Assembly (NCBI RefSeq): GCF_002964665.1
Contig: NZ_PQBZ01000034.1
Coordinates: 1,537,502-1,601,501 of the forward strand
DNA length: 64,000 nt
DNA from: Pseudoalteromonas sp. T1lg23B
GTDB lineage: Bacteria; Pseudomonadota; Gammaproteobacteria; Enterobacterales; Alteromonadaceae
Direction: 5' to 3'
Part shown: positions 8,281 to 17,929 of the stretch, piece after piece
Layout of the letters: every line of letters starts with the position of its first letter
How positions within the stretch are numbered: position 1 is the first letter of the stretch
Notes under the pieces: model-generated
Databases searched by the model: none
Told to the model about the DNA's origin: nothing
What the model saw: only the letters and a program-made list of their open reading frames with translations
Program-made: the position numbers and the translations under genes

Positions 8281-9867
8281 ATGGATATACATCGTCCAAT
8301 TCGTCGCGCGTTATTAAGCGTGTCAGATAAAACCGGTATCGTTGAATTAGCAAGCGCCTTGAGCGCTCAAGGTGTAGAGATCCTCTCTACTGGCGGTACA
8401 TTTAAACTATTAACTGATAACGGCATTACTGCCACAGAAGTATCTGACTATACAGGTCACCCAGAGATCATGGATGGTCGTGTAAAAACGTTACACCCAA
8501 AAGTACATGGCGGCATTCTGGCACGTCGTGGACAAGACGAAGCAGTGATGGCCGAGAATGATATCTCTGCTATTGATATGGTTGTGGTTAACTTATACCC
8601 CTTTGCACAAACTGTTGCAAAAGCTGACTGTAGCCTTGAAGATGCCATAGAAAACATTGATATTGGTGGCCCAACCATGGTTCGTGCTGCCGCTAAAAAC
8701 CATAAAGATGTCACAATTGTGGTTAATGCCAGCGACTATCAACGTGTTATTGATGAGCTAAAAGAAAACAACGGCTCTACAACATATAAAACACGCTTTG
8801 ATTTGGCAATTGCGGCCTATGAGCACACCGCTCAATATGACGGTATGATAGCTAACTACTTCGGCAATATGGTGCCTGATTACACAGAAGAAGCTGCCGT
8901 AGAGACCAAGTTCCCTCGCACTATCAATATGCAGTTCACCAAAAAGCAAGACATGCGCTATGGTGAAAACTCACATCAAGATGCAGCCTTCTACATTGAA
9001 AACGACTTACAAGAAGCGTCTGTAGCAACCGCAAAGCAACTTCAAGGTAAAGCGCTATCATTCAACAATATTGCTGATACCGATGCGGCTCTTGAGTGTG
9101 TTAAAGAATTTGATGCACCGGCGTGTGTGATAGTAAAGCATGCTAACCCTTGTGGTGTTGCTGTTGATGAAAACATCCTTGCTGCTTACGACCGTGCATT
9201 TAAGACTGATCCTACCTCAGCATTTGGTGGCATCATCGCATTTAACCGTGAGCTAGACGGTAATACAGCAGAAGCTATCGTTGCTCGTCAATTTGTTGAA
9301 GTGATCATCGCACCAAGCGTTTCAGAAGAAGCAGCACAAATTGTTGCGGCGAAAAAGAATGTGCGCTTGTTAGAATGTGGTCAATGGCATACGAAGACGA
9401 CTCAAGCTGATATCAAGCGTGTTAACGGTGGTATCTTAGTACAAGACAGAGACCAAGGCATGGTAACGCTAGACGACCTTACAGTGGTTTCTAAGCGTCA
9501 ACCTACCGAACAAGAATTGAAAGATTTATTATTCTGCTGGAAAGTAGCCAAGTTCGTTAAGTCTAATGCGATTGTTTACGCCAGAGATGGTATGACAATT
9601 GGTGTGGGTGCCGGCCAAATGAGTCGCGTCTATTCAGCCAAAATTGCAGGTATCAAAGCCGCTGATGAAAACCTTGAAGTTAAGGGGTCTGTAATGGCAT
9701 CTGATGCCTTTTTCCCATTCCGCGATGGCATAGATGCTGCCGCCGAAGCGGGTATTACAGCGGTCATTCAGCCAGGTGGTTCAATGCGTGATGAAGAAGT
9801 TATCGCGGCAGCGGACGAAGCGGGTATGGCAATGGTATTCACCGGAATGCGCCACTTCCGTCACTAA
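8281..9867 (+). CDS. purH: Bifunctional AICAR transformylase / IMP cyclohydrolase PurH
   Basis: PurH carries out the last two steps of IMP synthesis: formyl transfer to AICAR from 10-formyl-THF, then ring closure. In this 528-residue protein the N-terminal MGS-like IMP cyclohydrolase domain (~1-200) shows [22 protein letters not shown] and [14 protein letters not shown]. The C-terminal transformylase domain shows MRYGENSHQ, the catalytic KHANPCG motif (~residue 288) and the end [17 protein letters not shown]. Length is as in E. coli (529). A TAAAATAGCGCCC promoter-like element lies 50 bases upstream. A terminator and one unrelated gene separate it from purD, which is adjacent in E. coli. Confidence 0.97.
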   Translation: MDIHRPIRRALLSVSDKTGIVELASALSAQGVEILSTGGTFKLLTDNGITATEVSDYTGHPEIMDGRVKTLHPKVHGGILARRGQDEAVMAENDISAIDMVVVNLYPFAQTVAKADCSLEDAIENIDIGGPTMVRAAAKNHKDVTIVVNASDYQRVIDELKENNGSTTYKTRFDLAIAAYEHTAQYDGMIANYFGNMVPDYTEEAAVETKFPRTINMQFTKKQDMRYGENSHQDAAFYIENDLQEASVATAKQLQGKALSFNNIADTDAALECVKEFDAPACVIVKHANPCGVAVDENILAAYDRAFKTDPTSAFGGIIAFNRELDGNTAEAIVARQFVEVIIAPSVSEEAAQIVAAKKNVRLLECGQWHTKTTQADIKRVNGGILVQDRDQGMVTLDDLTVVSKRQPTEQELKDLLFCWKVAKFVKSNAIVYARDGMTIGVGAGQMSRVYSAKIAGIKAADENLEVKGSVMASDAFFPFRDGIDAAAEAGITAVIQPGGSMRDEEVIAAADEAGMAMVFTGMRHFRH

Positions 9868-9874
9868 TAATCAC

Positions 9875-9905
9875 AGCGCGAACCGTTTAACGTTTCGCGC
9901 TTTTT
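9875..9905 (+). terminator. Rho-independent terminator after purH
   Basis: AGCGCGAA (9875-9882) pairs with TTCGCGCT (9894-9901) around an 11-base loop, then TTTT. It would end most purH transcripts before the methyltransferase-like gene. Confidence 0.8.
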
Positions 9906-9965
9906 GTTTGCACTAAATTCGAGTATTCTGCTTAAAACACAATCACAAAGTGAAGGAACAGAAAA

Positions 9966-10802
9966 ATGAAATTTGGTTTAAAAACACTTCTTACTGCAGC
10001 CGTAGTGGCCGCACTAGCTGGTTGCAACGCAAATAACAGCGTCAACACAAACCAAGCTAGCGCAGCGATTGTTTCAGCCGTACAGAGTTCGGAGCGCCCT
10101 GAAGCACACCGCGTTCGAGATCAGTACCGTAATCCGGTGGAAACTTTAGAGTTCTTCGGTTTACAAAATGATATGACAGTGGTTGAGATCAGCCCAGGTG
10201 GCGGTTGGTACTCAGAAATTTTGGCTCCCACGCTAAAAGGTAAAGGTACGCTTTATGCGGCTCATTTCCCTGCTGACTCTGAGATAGGCTATTACAAGAA
10301 GTCACTTGCCAACTTTAAAGATAAAGTTGCTAATGATCCTCGTTATAGTGAAGTGAAAATCACCGAGTTCTTTCCTGTGACCCATTTGGATATCGCTCCG
10401 GCGAGCAGCGCTGACATGGTACTGACTTTTAGAAATGTCCATAACTGGTACATGCAAAAAGACCATGACGGTTTGTTAAGTGCGTTTAAAGCATTTAATA
10501 AGGCGCTCAAACCAGGCGGTATTTTAGGTGTTGTTGAACATCAGCTGCCAGAAGACCGCGATGATGTCGAGCAAAAAAGTTCTGGCTATATGAAGCTAAG
10601 CTATGTGGTTGATGTAGCTAAACAAGCTGGATTCGAATTAGTGGCTCAAAGCGATATTAACGCCAACCCTAAAGATAGCGCAGATCACCCTAAAGGCGTT
10701 TGGACTTTACCACCCCATTTAACTATGGGTGAAGAACAGGCCGAAAAATACAAAGCTATCGGGGAAAGCAATCGCATGACTCTAAAATTTAAGAAGCTTT
10801 AA
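9966..10802 (+). CDS. Methyltransferase-like lipoprotein (class I SAM fold, exported)
   Basis: A 278-residue protein with a lipoprotein signal peptide: basic start MKFGLK, hydrophobic core, and lipobox LAGC with the lipidated Cys at residue 20. Asn at +2 suggests release to the outer membrane. The rest reads as a class I SAM-dependent methyltransferase: motif I-like VVEISPGGGWYSE (~76-88), a central DMVLTFRNVHNW strand/loop and KALKPGGILGVVEHQ (~178-192). The substrate is unknown, and SAM is not expected outside the cytoplasm, so catalytic activity is uncertain. GAAGGAAC precedes the ATG by a few bases. It sits 16 bases before purD and probably shares a transcript with it. Confidence 0.75.
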   Translation: MKFGLKTLLTAAVVAALAGCNANNSVNTNQASAAIVSAVQSSERPEAHRVRDQYRNPVETLEFFGLQNDMTVVEISPGGGWYSEILAPTLKGKGTLYAAHFPADSEIGYYKKSLANFKDKVANDPRYSEVKITEFFPVTHLDIAPASSADMVLTFRNVHNWYMQKDHDGLLSAFKAFNKALKPGGILGVVEHQLPEDRDDVEQKSSGYMKLSYVVDVAKQAGFELVAQSDINANPKDSADHPKGVWTLPPHLTMGEEQAEKYKAIGESNRMTLKFKKL

Positions 10803-10818
10803 ATAGGAAAATTTCGCC

Positions 10819-12102
10819 ATGAATGTACTCGTCATTGGCAGTGGTGGCCGCGAACACGCACTAGCGTTCAAAGCTGCTCAAAATCCATCGGTAAAAACGG
10901 TATATGTTGCTCCAGGTAACGCTGGAACGGCGCTGGAACCAAAATTAACCAATGTTGCCATTGGTGTTGAAGATCTAGACGCATTAGTAACGTTTGCAAA
11001 AGAGAACAACATCGAACTGACCATTGTCGGCCCCGAAGCGCCCTTAGTAATCGGCGTTGTTGACCGCTTCCGCGAAGAAGGGCTGGCAATTTTTGGTCCA
11101 ACGGCAGCAGCCGCACAACTGGAAGGTTCAAAGTCTTTCACCAAAGACTTTTTAGCTCGTCATGACATTCCAACAGCCAACTACCAAACGTTCGAACAAG
11201 TTGAGCCAGCTTTGGCTTACCTTAAAGAACAAGGCGCACCTATCGTCATTAAAGCCGATGGCTTAGCAGCCGGCAAAGGGGTAATTGTCGCAATGACCGA
11301 AGCTGAAGCTGAAGAAGCCATTCGTGACATGCTTGCGGGTAATGCGTTTGGTGACGCTGGCAGCCGTGTTGTCATTGAAGAGTTTCTAGAAGGTGAAGAA
11401 GCGTCATTTATCGTCATGGTAGATGGTAAGAATGTCCTCCCTTTTGCTACCAGTCAGGACCATAAACGCGCTTACAACGGCGATAAGGGCCCTAACACTG
11501 GCGGAATGGGCGCATACTCACCGGCACCGGTCGTCACACCTGACATTCATCAACGCATCATGGATGAAGTCATTCATCCAACCGTTGAAGGAATGGCAAG
11601 CGAAGGCAATCCATATACAGGCTTCCTATACGCAGGTTTGATGATTACCGAAGATGGTACACCAAAAGTAATCGAGTACAACTGCCGTTTTGGTGACCCT
11701 GAGACTCAGCCAATCATGTTGCGTTTGCAATCAGATTTAGTAGAACTTATCGAAGCGGCTAATCGAGAAGAGTTGGATAAGATTGATATTAGATTTGATC
11801 CGCGTGCAGCTGTGGGTGTAGTGCTAGCAGCAAAAGGTTACCCTGGTAACTACCCTAAAGGGGATGTCATCAGTGGCCTGCAAGTCAGCTACCCTGAGGG
11901 CGAAAAAGTATTTCATGCTGGTACTAAGCAAGATGGCGAAGACGTGGTCACATCCGGTGGTCGAGTATTATGTGCAACGGCACTTGGTCATTCAGTAACA
12001 GAGGCGCAAAAGCGCGCCTATTCACTGGTTAAAGATATCCACTGGGATGGTGTTGAGTACCGCACCGATATTGGCTATCGCGCGATTGCCAGAGAACAAT
12101 AA
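10819..12102 (+). CDS. purD: Phosphoribosylamine-glycine ligase PurD
   Basis: PurD (GAR synthetase) joins glycine to phosphoribosylamine with ATP, the second step of purine synthesis. The 427-residue ATP-grasp enzyme shows the N-domain start MNVLVIGSGGREHALAFK, IVGPEAPLVIGVVD, the ATP-binding segment IKADGLAAGKGV, then DHKRAYNGDKGPNTGGMGAYSP and the metal-site segment EYNCRFGDPETQ. Length matches E. coli (429). It follows the methyltransferase-like lipoprotein gene by 16 bases and is closed by a 10-bp-stem terminator. Confidence 0.97.
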   Translation: MNVLVIGSGGREHALAFKAAQNPSVKTVYVAPGNAGTALEPKLTNVAIGVEDLDALVTFAKENNIELTIVGPEAPLVIGVVDRFREEGLAIFGPTAAAAQLEGSKSFTKDFLARHDIPTANYQTFEQVEPALAYLKEQGAPIVIKADGLAAGKGVIVAMTEAEAEEAIRDMLAGNAFGDAGSRVVIEEFLEGEEASFIVMVDGKNVLPFATSQDHKRAYNGDKGPNTGGMGAYSPAPVVTPDIHQRIMDEVIHPTVEGMASEGNPYTGFLYAGLMITEDGTPKVIEYNCRFGDPETQPIMLRLQSDLVELIEAANREELDKIDIRFDPRAAVGVVLAAKGYPGNYPKGDVISGLQVSYPEGEKVFHAGTKQDGEDVVTSGGRVLCATALGHSVTEAQKRAYSLVKDIHWDGVEYRTDIGYRAIAREQ

Positions 12103-12114
12103 TACTACACACTT

Positions 12115-12144
12115 AGCAGGTCAGGGTTAACTGACCTGCTTTTT
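12115..12144 (+). terminator. Rho-independent terminator after purD
   Basis: AGCAGGTCAG (12115-12124) and CTGACCTGCT (12131-12140) form a perfect 10-bp stem around GGTTAA, followed by TTTT. Confidence 0.92.
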
Positions 12145-12233
12145 ACAAATCTCCCTCAGCTCCTCGATAACACATTCGCAACATACAAAAAATTCGGTAT
12201 ACTCAAAGCATTAGCATCGCTTTAGGAATTATC

Positions 12234-12779
12234 ATGTCACAAAAGTATCGAGTCGTGTTTATCGGTTTACAAAGCACTACGTCAGCCGAAGAGGTTGTGA
12301 CAACGCTAAGCTCTAAACTCAACATTCCAGCTCAAAAAGTTGAGGCATTTCTTGCCAAAAAGCCACTATTTGCGCCAGCGGAACAAAGTAAATCTTTAAA
12401 GCAAGTTAAGCTACTAGAAAGAATGGGTGTAAAAGCAAAACTGGTCGCCGTAGAACAAGCACCTCACTCATCTTCGCAAAATCAAAAAGATGAACGCGTA
12501 TTTGAAGCACTAGATTACATTACGAGTAGTTTAATTCGTATCGAAGAGCGCCTAGAAGAGCTAGAGCAACGCCTAACTGACGAGCCTGAAGAACACAAAA
12601 ATGATTCTAAGTCTGATAGCTGGCAAGAAGATGAACTATTTGAAGAGTTGGATCTTGATATGGAACCTGTCAAGAAGATCCCCACTCGCACGCTGCAATA
12701 CACCTTAGCGGTCGTCCTTATATTACTTCTAACCGTGTTAGCGCTGGCTATTATTTATCCGCAATGGTTCAATTTATAG
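12234..12779 (+). CDS. Uncharacterised C-terminally membrane-anchored protein
   Basis: I do not recognise the 181-residue product. Residues ~1-75 look like a small folded alpha/beta domain (KYRVVFIGLQ, then helical stretches, then GVKAKLVAVEQ). Residues ~90-130 are charged, Glu-rich and predicted coiled coil (RIEERLEELEQRL). A single hydrophobic segment near the C-terminus (LAVVLILLLTVLALAIIY) is followed by only six residues, so this is a tail-anchored arrangement with the bulk in the cytoplasm. AGGAATT precedes the ATG by 3 bases. fau begins 10 bases after the stop, so the two are almost certainly cotranscribed. In many relatives zapA and 6S RNA precede fau; neither is present here. Confidence 0.75.
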   Translation: MSQKYRVVFIGLQSTTSAEEVVTTLSSKLNIPAQKVEAFLAKKPLFAPAEQSKSLKQVKLLERMGVKAKLVAVEQAPHSSSQNQKDERVFEALDYITSSLIRIEERLEELEQRLTDEPEEHKNDSKSDSWQEDELFEELDLDMEPVKKIPTRTLQYTLAVVLILLLTVLALAIIYPQWFNL

Positions 12780-12789
12780 TAGAGAAGTT

Positions 12790-13395
12790 ATGCACAATGC
12801 CCAAAATTCCTCTTTGTCTCGTTCACAAATTCGAAAGAGTATTCGAAATGCGAGAAAAAGTTTAAGTAATTTTGAACAAGAACAAGCCGCGAAAAAAATT
12901 AATATTAATTTTTTTCAACATAAGAAACTTCCCAAAAACGCCCGGATCGGGCTTTATCTGAGCAATGATGGAGAGCTTGATACCTCACTTTTAATTCAGT
13001 CACTTATAAAAGAAAATCACCACGTATTCCTGCCCATTATACACCCCTTTAACGGCACCACATTGCTGTTCCAAAGATATGAAAAAAATTCACCCATGAC
13101 GCTGAATCGCTATGCTATCTTGGAGCCACAGTTGAATTGCAGTCATATTTGCCCCTTATACGAGCTAGATTACCTCTTGATGCCCCTTGTGGCATTCGAT
13201 AAAGAGGGTAACCGCTTAGGTATGGGAGGCGGCTACTACGATAAAACCTTGGCGCGATACTATCGTGAGCAAATGCAAAAGCCAGAACTAATTGGCCTAG
13301 CTCACGACTGTCAGCAAGTTGACAAGCTGCCAATACAAGCTTGGGATGTTCCACTACAACAGATCATCACGCCCAGCAAATTTTATCAATGGTAA
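12790..13395 (+). CDS. fau: 5-formyltetrahydrofolate cyclo-ligase
   Basis: This enzyme (also YgfA) converts 5-formyl-THF to 5,10-methenyl-THF with ATP, recycling an inhibitory folate. The 201-residue protein has the basic N-terminal region SRSQIRKSIRNARKSL and the conserved C-terminal block LLMPLVAFDKEGNRLGMGGG followed by YYDKTL, which forms the ATP/substrate site. Its end, LPIQAWDVPLQQIITP, is also typical. It is translationally close to the preceding unknown membrane protein. No terminator is obvious before rpiA. Confidence 0.92.
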   Translation: MHNAQNSSLSRSQIRKSIRNARKSLSNFEQEQAAKKININFFQHKKLPKNARIGLYLSNDGELDTSLLIQSLIKENHHVFLPIIHPFNGTTLLFQRYEKNSPMTLNRYAILEPQLNCSHICPLYELDYLLMPLVAFDKEGNRLGMGGGYYDKTLARYYREQMQKPELIGLAHDCQQVDKLPIQAWDVPLQQIITPSKFYQW

Positions 13396-13473
13396 ATAAT
13401 ATTCAGGCTCATTCTGCGGACACAATTACGGTATACTCTGATCGTTCAATTTGACAACACAGTGAATTACGTA

Positions 13474-14127
13474 ATGACCCAAGATGAAATGAAAAAAGCG
13501 GCAGCCTGGGCTGCATTAGAATATGTAAAAAAAGACACCATTGTTGGTGTAGGAACAGGCTCTACCGTAAACCACTTTATTGATGCCCTTGGCAGCATCA
13601 AAGACCAAATTAAAGGGGCGGTTTCCAGTTCTGAAGCATCAACTGAAAAGCTTAAAGCGTTGGGTATTGAAGTATTTGAGCTCAACGACGTTGACCAGCT
13701 AGATGTGTATGTTGATGGCGCTGATGAAATTAATACTAGCAACGACATGATTAAAGGCGGTGGTGCAGCGTTAACACGAGAGAAAATTGTCGCAGCAGTC
13801 GCACAACAATTTATTTGTATCGTGGACAACACTAAACACGTAGCAACTTTGGGAGCTTTCCCGTTACCTGTTGAAGTGATCCCGATGGCACGCAGCTATG
13901 TGGCACGTGAATTATTAAAGCTTGGTGGTGACCCCGTGTATAGGCAAGGGGTTGTTACCGATAACGGCAATGTCATCCTTGATGTGCATAATCTGCAGAT
14001 CAAAGAGCCAAAGCAGTTAGAAGAAAGCATAAACCAGATTGTCGGCGTAGTAACCAACGGCTTATTTGCCCATCGTGGTGCCGACATTGTTATTACTGGA
14101 ACCCCTGAGGGTCCTAAAATCAGCTAA
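13474..14127 (+). CDS. rpiA: Ribose-5-phosphate isomerase A
   Basis: RpiA interconverts ribose-5-phosphate and ribulose-5-phosphate in the non-oxidative pentose phosphate pathway. The 217-residue protein shows [18 protein letters not shown], the phosphate loop [21 protein letters not shown], the catalytic-site [14 protein letters not shown] and a [10 protein letters not shown] segment. I use ATG 13474, which matches the E. coli N-terminus. GTG 13462 would add four residues, and neither has a strong Shine-Dalgarno. serA follows 13 bases downstream on the same strand, unlike the divergent order in E. coli. Confidence 0.96.
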   Translation: MTQDEMKKAAAWAALEYVKKDTIVGVGTGSTVNHFIDALGSIKDQIKGAVSSSEASTEKLKALGIEVFELNDVDQLDVYVDGADEINTSNDMIKGGGAALTREKIVAAVAQQFICIVDNTKHVATLGAFPLPVEVIPMARSYVARELLKLGGDPVYRQGVVTDNGNVILDVHNLQIKEPKQLEESINQIVGVVTNGLFAHRGADIVITGTPEGPKIS

Positions 14128-14140
14128 ATAGGAATGAGTC

Positions 14141-15370
14141 ATGAGTAAGGTATCGTTAGCCAAAGATAAGATCAAAATCTTGTTGTTAGAAGGTGTGCAC
14201 CAAAGTGCCGTCGAAACCCTAAAGCGCAACGGTTACAGCAACATTGATTATGTGAAAACATCGTTACCTGAAAATGAACTTAAAGAGCGCATTAAGGATG
14301 CCCACTTTGTGGGGATCCGCTCTCGCACCCACTTAACTGAATCAGTGCTGAGTGCTGCTGAAAAACTCGTCGCTATCGGCTGCTTTTGTATTGGTACTAA
14401 CCAAGTTGATTTAAACGCTGCGAAAGAACGTGGTATCGCCGTTTTTAACGCGCCTTTTTCTAATACACGTTCAGTCGCTGAGCTAGTACTGGGAGAGATT
14501 TTATTGTTACTTCGTGGTATCCCACAGCGAAACGCTATGGCACACCGTGGAGAGTGGTTTAAGTCAGCAATCGGATCATACGAGGCGCGTGGTAAAACAC
14601 TCGGTATCATAGGATACGGACATATCGGTACACAGCTTGGCATCATGGCCGAAAATATCGGTATGAAAGTAGAGTTTTATGATATTGAAGACAAGCTAAC
14701 ACTTGGTAATGCTCAGCAAATTCAGAACCTGACACAACTATTACAACGTTCAGATGTGGTGAGCTTACATGTGCCTGAAACGCCATCAACAAAAAATTTA
14801 ATAGGTATGGCTGAGTTTGAAGTGATGAAACAAGGGGCAATCCTTATCAACGCTTCACGCGGTACAGTGGTAGACATCGACGCCCTAGCAGAAGCTTTAC
14901 GAGATAAAAAGCTCTCTGGCGCGGCCATTGATGTATTCCCTGTTGAGCCAAAGTCAAATGACGAAGAATTTGTTTCTCCACTACGTGAATTTGACAACGT
15001 GATCCTTACACCTCACGTAGGCGGTTCAACACAAGAAGCGCAAGAAAACATTGGCATCGAAGTAGCTGGTAAAATCGCTAAATACTCAGATAACGGCTCA
15101 ACACTTAGCGCCGTAAACTTCCCAGAAGTTGCGCTGCCTGAACTGGCAAATCGTAGTCGCCTGCTGCACGTTCACCAAAACCGTCCTGGTATATTGACGC
15201 AAATTAACCAAGCCTTTGCACAGCATGGTATCAACATTGCAGCTCAATATCTGCAAACCGATGATACCATCGGCTACGTAGTCATTGATGTAGACAGTGA
15301 CCACTCTGAGGTAGCCTTAAAAGAGCTAAGTGCTGTTGAGGGCACTATCCGAGCTAGGATTTTGCACTAA
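14141..15370 (+). CDS. serA: D-3-phosphoglycerate dehydrogenase SerA
   Basis: SerA catalyses the first step of serine synthesis, NAD-dependent oxidation of 3-phosphoglycerate. The 409-residue protein has the 2-hydroxyacid dehydrogenase fold: IRSRTHLTESVL, the Rossmann motif LGIIGYGHIGTQLG (~148-161), the signature ASRGTVVDIDAL and the catalytic-His segment VILTPHVGGSTQEAQ. A C-terminal ACT domain (from ~330, LLHVHQNRPGILTQIN) is the site of serine feedback inhibition. Length equals E. coli SerA (410). It is probably cotranscribed with rpiA and is followed by a terminator. Confidence 0.97.
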   Translation: MSKVSLAKDKIKILLLEGVHQSAVETLKRNGYSNIDYVKTSLPENELKERIKDAHFVGIRSRTHLTESVLSAAEKLVAIGCFCIGTNQVDLNAAKERGIAVFNAPFSNTRSVAELVLGEILLLLRGIPQRNAMAHRGEWFKSAIGSYEARGKTLGIIGYGHIGTQLGIMAENIGMKVEFYDIEDKLTLGNAQQIQNLTQLLQRSDVVSLHVPETPSTKNLIGMAEFEVMKQGAILINASRGTVVDIDALAEALRDKKLSGAAIDVFPVEPKSNDEEFVSPLREFDNVILTPHVGGSTQEAQENIGIEVAGKIAKYSDNGSTLSAVNFPEVALPELANRSRLLHVHQNRPGILTQINQAFAQHGINIAAQYLQTDDTIGYVVIDVDSDHSEVALKELSAVEGTIRARILH

Positions 15371-15388
15371 TCTCTATTTACATTAATG

Positions 15389-15415
15389 AAAGAGGCCGCT
15401 GATTGCGGCCTTTTT
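15389..15415 (+). terminator. Rho-independent terminator after serA
   Basis: AGGCCGC (15393-15399) pairs with GCGGCCT (15405-15411) around TGATT, extended by A/T pairs and a T tract. The A-rich left flank could also serve the opposing gene that ends at 15432. Confidence 0.88.
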
Positions 15416-15431
15416 CATGACGAGCCTCGCT

Positions 15432-16352
15432 TTATGACCCTTCTACTTTCAAATTAAGAAAGTCCGCGGCAGCTTCAGGCTGACCATAAAGCTCATTTAG
15501 CCGCTTGGTGAGGCTTGGAAAATTCATACCCTCAGGTAACTGAGCCGATATGTGCAATCGCTGCAGGCCATCGGCGAATGCCAGTAACGCATCCTTGGTT
15601 TTTTGTGTAGAGTCAGCACTATAAACTTGCTCAGTGAACATTTGTTTAAATGCCTCTCTGTCCAGCCCTTGGTTTTTTAGATGTTGATCCAGTAAATCTG
15701 ATAACCGGCCAAGGCTGTTTACCTCCAACATAAAAGCACGTGGCTCTAGTTGTATCCATGCATCTGACATACGCTCTGAATCATTGGGCGAATTTAACGC
15801 ATTACTTTGCTTATCCATTTGTAACTTTTGTTGACGACGTGCATGATAGGCTTCCATAAAAGGTGTCGCGTTATGAAAGTTGGCAGACATCGCCATTGAT
15901 ACGACCTTTTTTGCGTCCATCCCCAGCTTAATTTCAAGCGCTCCTGAGTCTGGTTCGTAGGCCATTGCAAAGGCAAAATCAAAACGACTCTCCAGCAACA
16001 AAGGCGGAAATGTTGTTGGCTGCTGCCAAGCTGGTTTATTTAAGCGCACACCATTTAAACGCACCTCGGTAAATTCACTAAGCTCATCTGGGCGAAAACC
16101 CTGCATAGACATAAGTTCAACACTTGCCATCTTTTGATCAGCCGCATTTTTTACCTCTAGTCCCCTGACACTTATTTTGTCACTAAGTAGGTGTACATCT
16201 ACACTGGCGTACTCTATCTCAACATTGCTTTCTATTTCTATTAAGGAAAGCTGTTTTAGAAGCTCTTCTTCTGCTGCTTGATTAGCCAAATGCTGTATTA
16301 CGCCGTAAACAACTAACCCAACACCTACCACCATCAATAGGATCTTTCTCAT
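15432..16352 (-). CDS. Uncharacterised membrane-anchored protein downstream of radA
   Basis: The 306-residue product is not a family I can name. It begins with a short basic start and one hydrophobic segment (ILLMVVGVGLVVYGVI, residues ~4-19), which looks like a signal anchor with the rest in the periplasm. Residues ~40-110 are beta-rich and repetitive (VEIEYASVDVHLLSDKISVRG and EVRLNGVRLN), reminiscent of AsmA-like or DUF945-type envelope proteins. The C-terminal half is helical. It begins 12 bases after radA ends and is probably cotranscribed with it, although nothing suggests a shared function. Confidence 0.7.
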   Translation of the reverse strand: MRKILLMVVGVGLVVYGVIQHLANQAAEEELLKQLSLIEIESNVEIEYASVDVHLLSDKISVRGLEVKNAADQKMASVELMSMQGFRPDELSEFTEVRLNGVRLNKPAWQQPTTFPPLLLESRFDFAFAMAYEPDSGALEIKLGMDAKKVVSMAMSANFHNATPFMEAYHARRQQKLQMDKQSNALNSPNDSERMSDAWIQLEPRAFMLEVNSLGRLSDLLDQHLKNQGLDREAFKQMFTEQVYSADSTQKTKDALLAFADGLQRLHISAQLPEGMNFPSLTKRLNELYGQPEAAADFLNLKVEGS

Positions 16353-16364
16353 TATGATTTCCTA

Positions 16365-17735
16365 CTAAAATAGCGCTTCAAGCGCTTCACTGAGACTATT
16401 AACACCAATCACTTCCATGCCTTCAATCGGTTCTTTTGGTTTGTTCGCATTGGGCACAATTGCACGCTTAAAGCCGTGTTTAGCAGCCTCTTTTAAACGC
16501 TCCTGACCGCTAGGTACTGGCCTTATTTCTCCACCTAGCCCCACTTCACCAAACACCACAAGCTGCCGCTCTAGCGCATAGTTTTTGAAACTTGATACCA
16601 AAGCAACGATCAAAGCCAGATCCGCGCTGGTTTCAGAGACCTTCACGCCACCCACAACATTGACAAAAACGTCCTGATCCGCAACCTGTAAGCCGCCATG
16701 GCGATGCAGCACAGCCAATAACATAGCCAAACGATTTTGTTCTAACCCTACTGTGACCCGTCGTGGATTTGCCAGCTGTGAATAATCAACCAGCGCCTGT
16801 ACCTCAACAAGCAGTGGACGTGTTCCTTCCCAAATGACCATAACAAGAGAACCTGGCGTTTGTTCTTCGCCTCTGTTTAGGAAAATTGCAGAAGGATTAC
16901 TGACTTCTTTGAGCCCTTGCCCCGTCATCGCAAACACCCCAAGCTCATTAACCGCACCAAATCGGTTTTTATTACCGCGCAACGTACGAAAACGGCTATC
17001 AGAGCTGCCTTCTAGTAAAATCGAACAGTCAATACAGTGCTCCAGTACTTTTGGACCAGCCAAACTACCATCCTTGGTGACATGGCCGACCATAAAAATA
17101 GCCACTTGGTTTTGTTTCGCAAAACGGGTTAAATAGGCCGCACTTTCTCGCACTTGAGAAACACTTCCAGGTGCCGACTGTACATCACTCATGTGCATAA
17201 CTTGAATGGAGTCGATAACCATAATACTGGGCTTCTCTTGTAGAGCCAGTTGACAAATCGTTTCCACATTAGTCTCGGCCAAGGTGCGTAATTTATCTGT
17301 GGGTAACCCCAAACGATGAGCCCGCATGGCGACCTGCTGTAACGATTCTTCTCCCGTCACATACAAGGTATTCATGTTTTGCGCTAACAAACACATGGTC
17401 TGTAAGAGTACGGTACTCTTACCCGCTCCAGGAGAGCCACCAATCAAGATAGCACTGCCAGGCACCACCCCGCCTCCCAATACGCGGTCAAACTCTTTAA
17501 ACCCTGTACTAAAACGAGGAAGACTCTCAAGGTTTACTTCATCTAAAGTCTGTACTTTAGCTTCCACCATTCCCGCATATCCAGCCATTGCAGCACTGCG
17601 CGGTGGTGCTTTCACTGAGGGGACGCGAAACTCCGTCACGGTATTCCATGCACGACACTCTGAGCATTGCCCCTGCCATCTGGCAAACTCAGCACCACAA
17701 TCACTACATACAAAGGCTGTTTTCTTTTTAACCAT
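16365..17735 (-). CDS. radA: DNA repair protein RadA
   Basis: RadA (Sms) is a RecA-related, DnaB-like ATPase that promotes branch migration during recombination repair. The 456-residue protein has an N-terminal C4 zinc finger (CSDCGAEFARWQGQCSEC), Walker A GSPGAGKST (~96-104), the RadA-specific KNRFG motif (in RGNKNRFGAVNE) and a C-terminal Lon-protease-like domain (VGGVKVSETSADLALIVALV). Length is as in E. coli (460). It starts divergently from the PilZ gene at 17930 and is followed by an unknown membrane-anchored protein. Confidence 0.97.
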   Translation of the reverse strand: MVKKKTAFVCSDCGAEFARWQGQCSECRAWNTVTEFRVPSVKAPPRSAAMAGYAGMVEAKVQTLDEVNLESLPRFSTGFKEFDRVLGGGVVPGSAILIGGSPGAGKSTVLLQTMCLLAQNMNTLYVTGEESLQQVAMRAHRLGLPTDKLRTLAETNVETICQLALQEKPSIMVIDSIQVMHMSDVQSAPGSVSQVRESAAYLTRFAKQNQVAIFMVGHVTKDGSLAGPKVLEHCIDCSILLEGSSDSRFRTLRGNKNRFGAVNELGVFAMTGQGLKEVSNPSAIFLNRGEEQTPGSLVMVIWEGTRPLLVEVQALVDYSQLANPRRVTVGLEQNRLAMLLAVLHRHGGLQVADQDVFVNVVGGVKVSETSADLALIVALVSSFKNYALERQLVVFGEVGLGGEIRPVPSGQERLKEAAKHGFKRAIVPNANKPKEPIEGMEVIGVNSLSEALEALF

Positions 17736-17929
17736 ACTTTAAGGCACACTTTTTGCTTATACTTATAACTCAATCTCTGTGCAATATAACCACTGCAATA
17801 GCAGACGAAGTTAACAGAATTGTTTAGAATAAATTAACTATGATTTAATATTGTCATAGTTTTAGCTTGATATAACAAATAATAACTAATAAGCCTCAGG
17901 GCTTAAACACGGATAATTGATGGGTCATT

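Noticed and set aside
12100..12790. 6S RNA (ssrS) upstream of fau
   Set aside because: The usual position is filled by a coding gene, and the remaining gap at 12145-12233 is too short for a ~180-base RNA.
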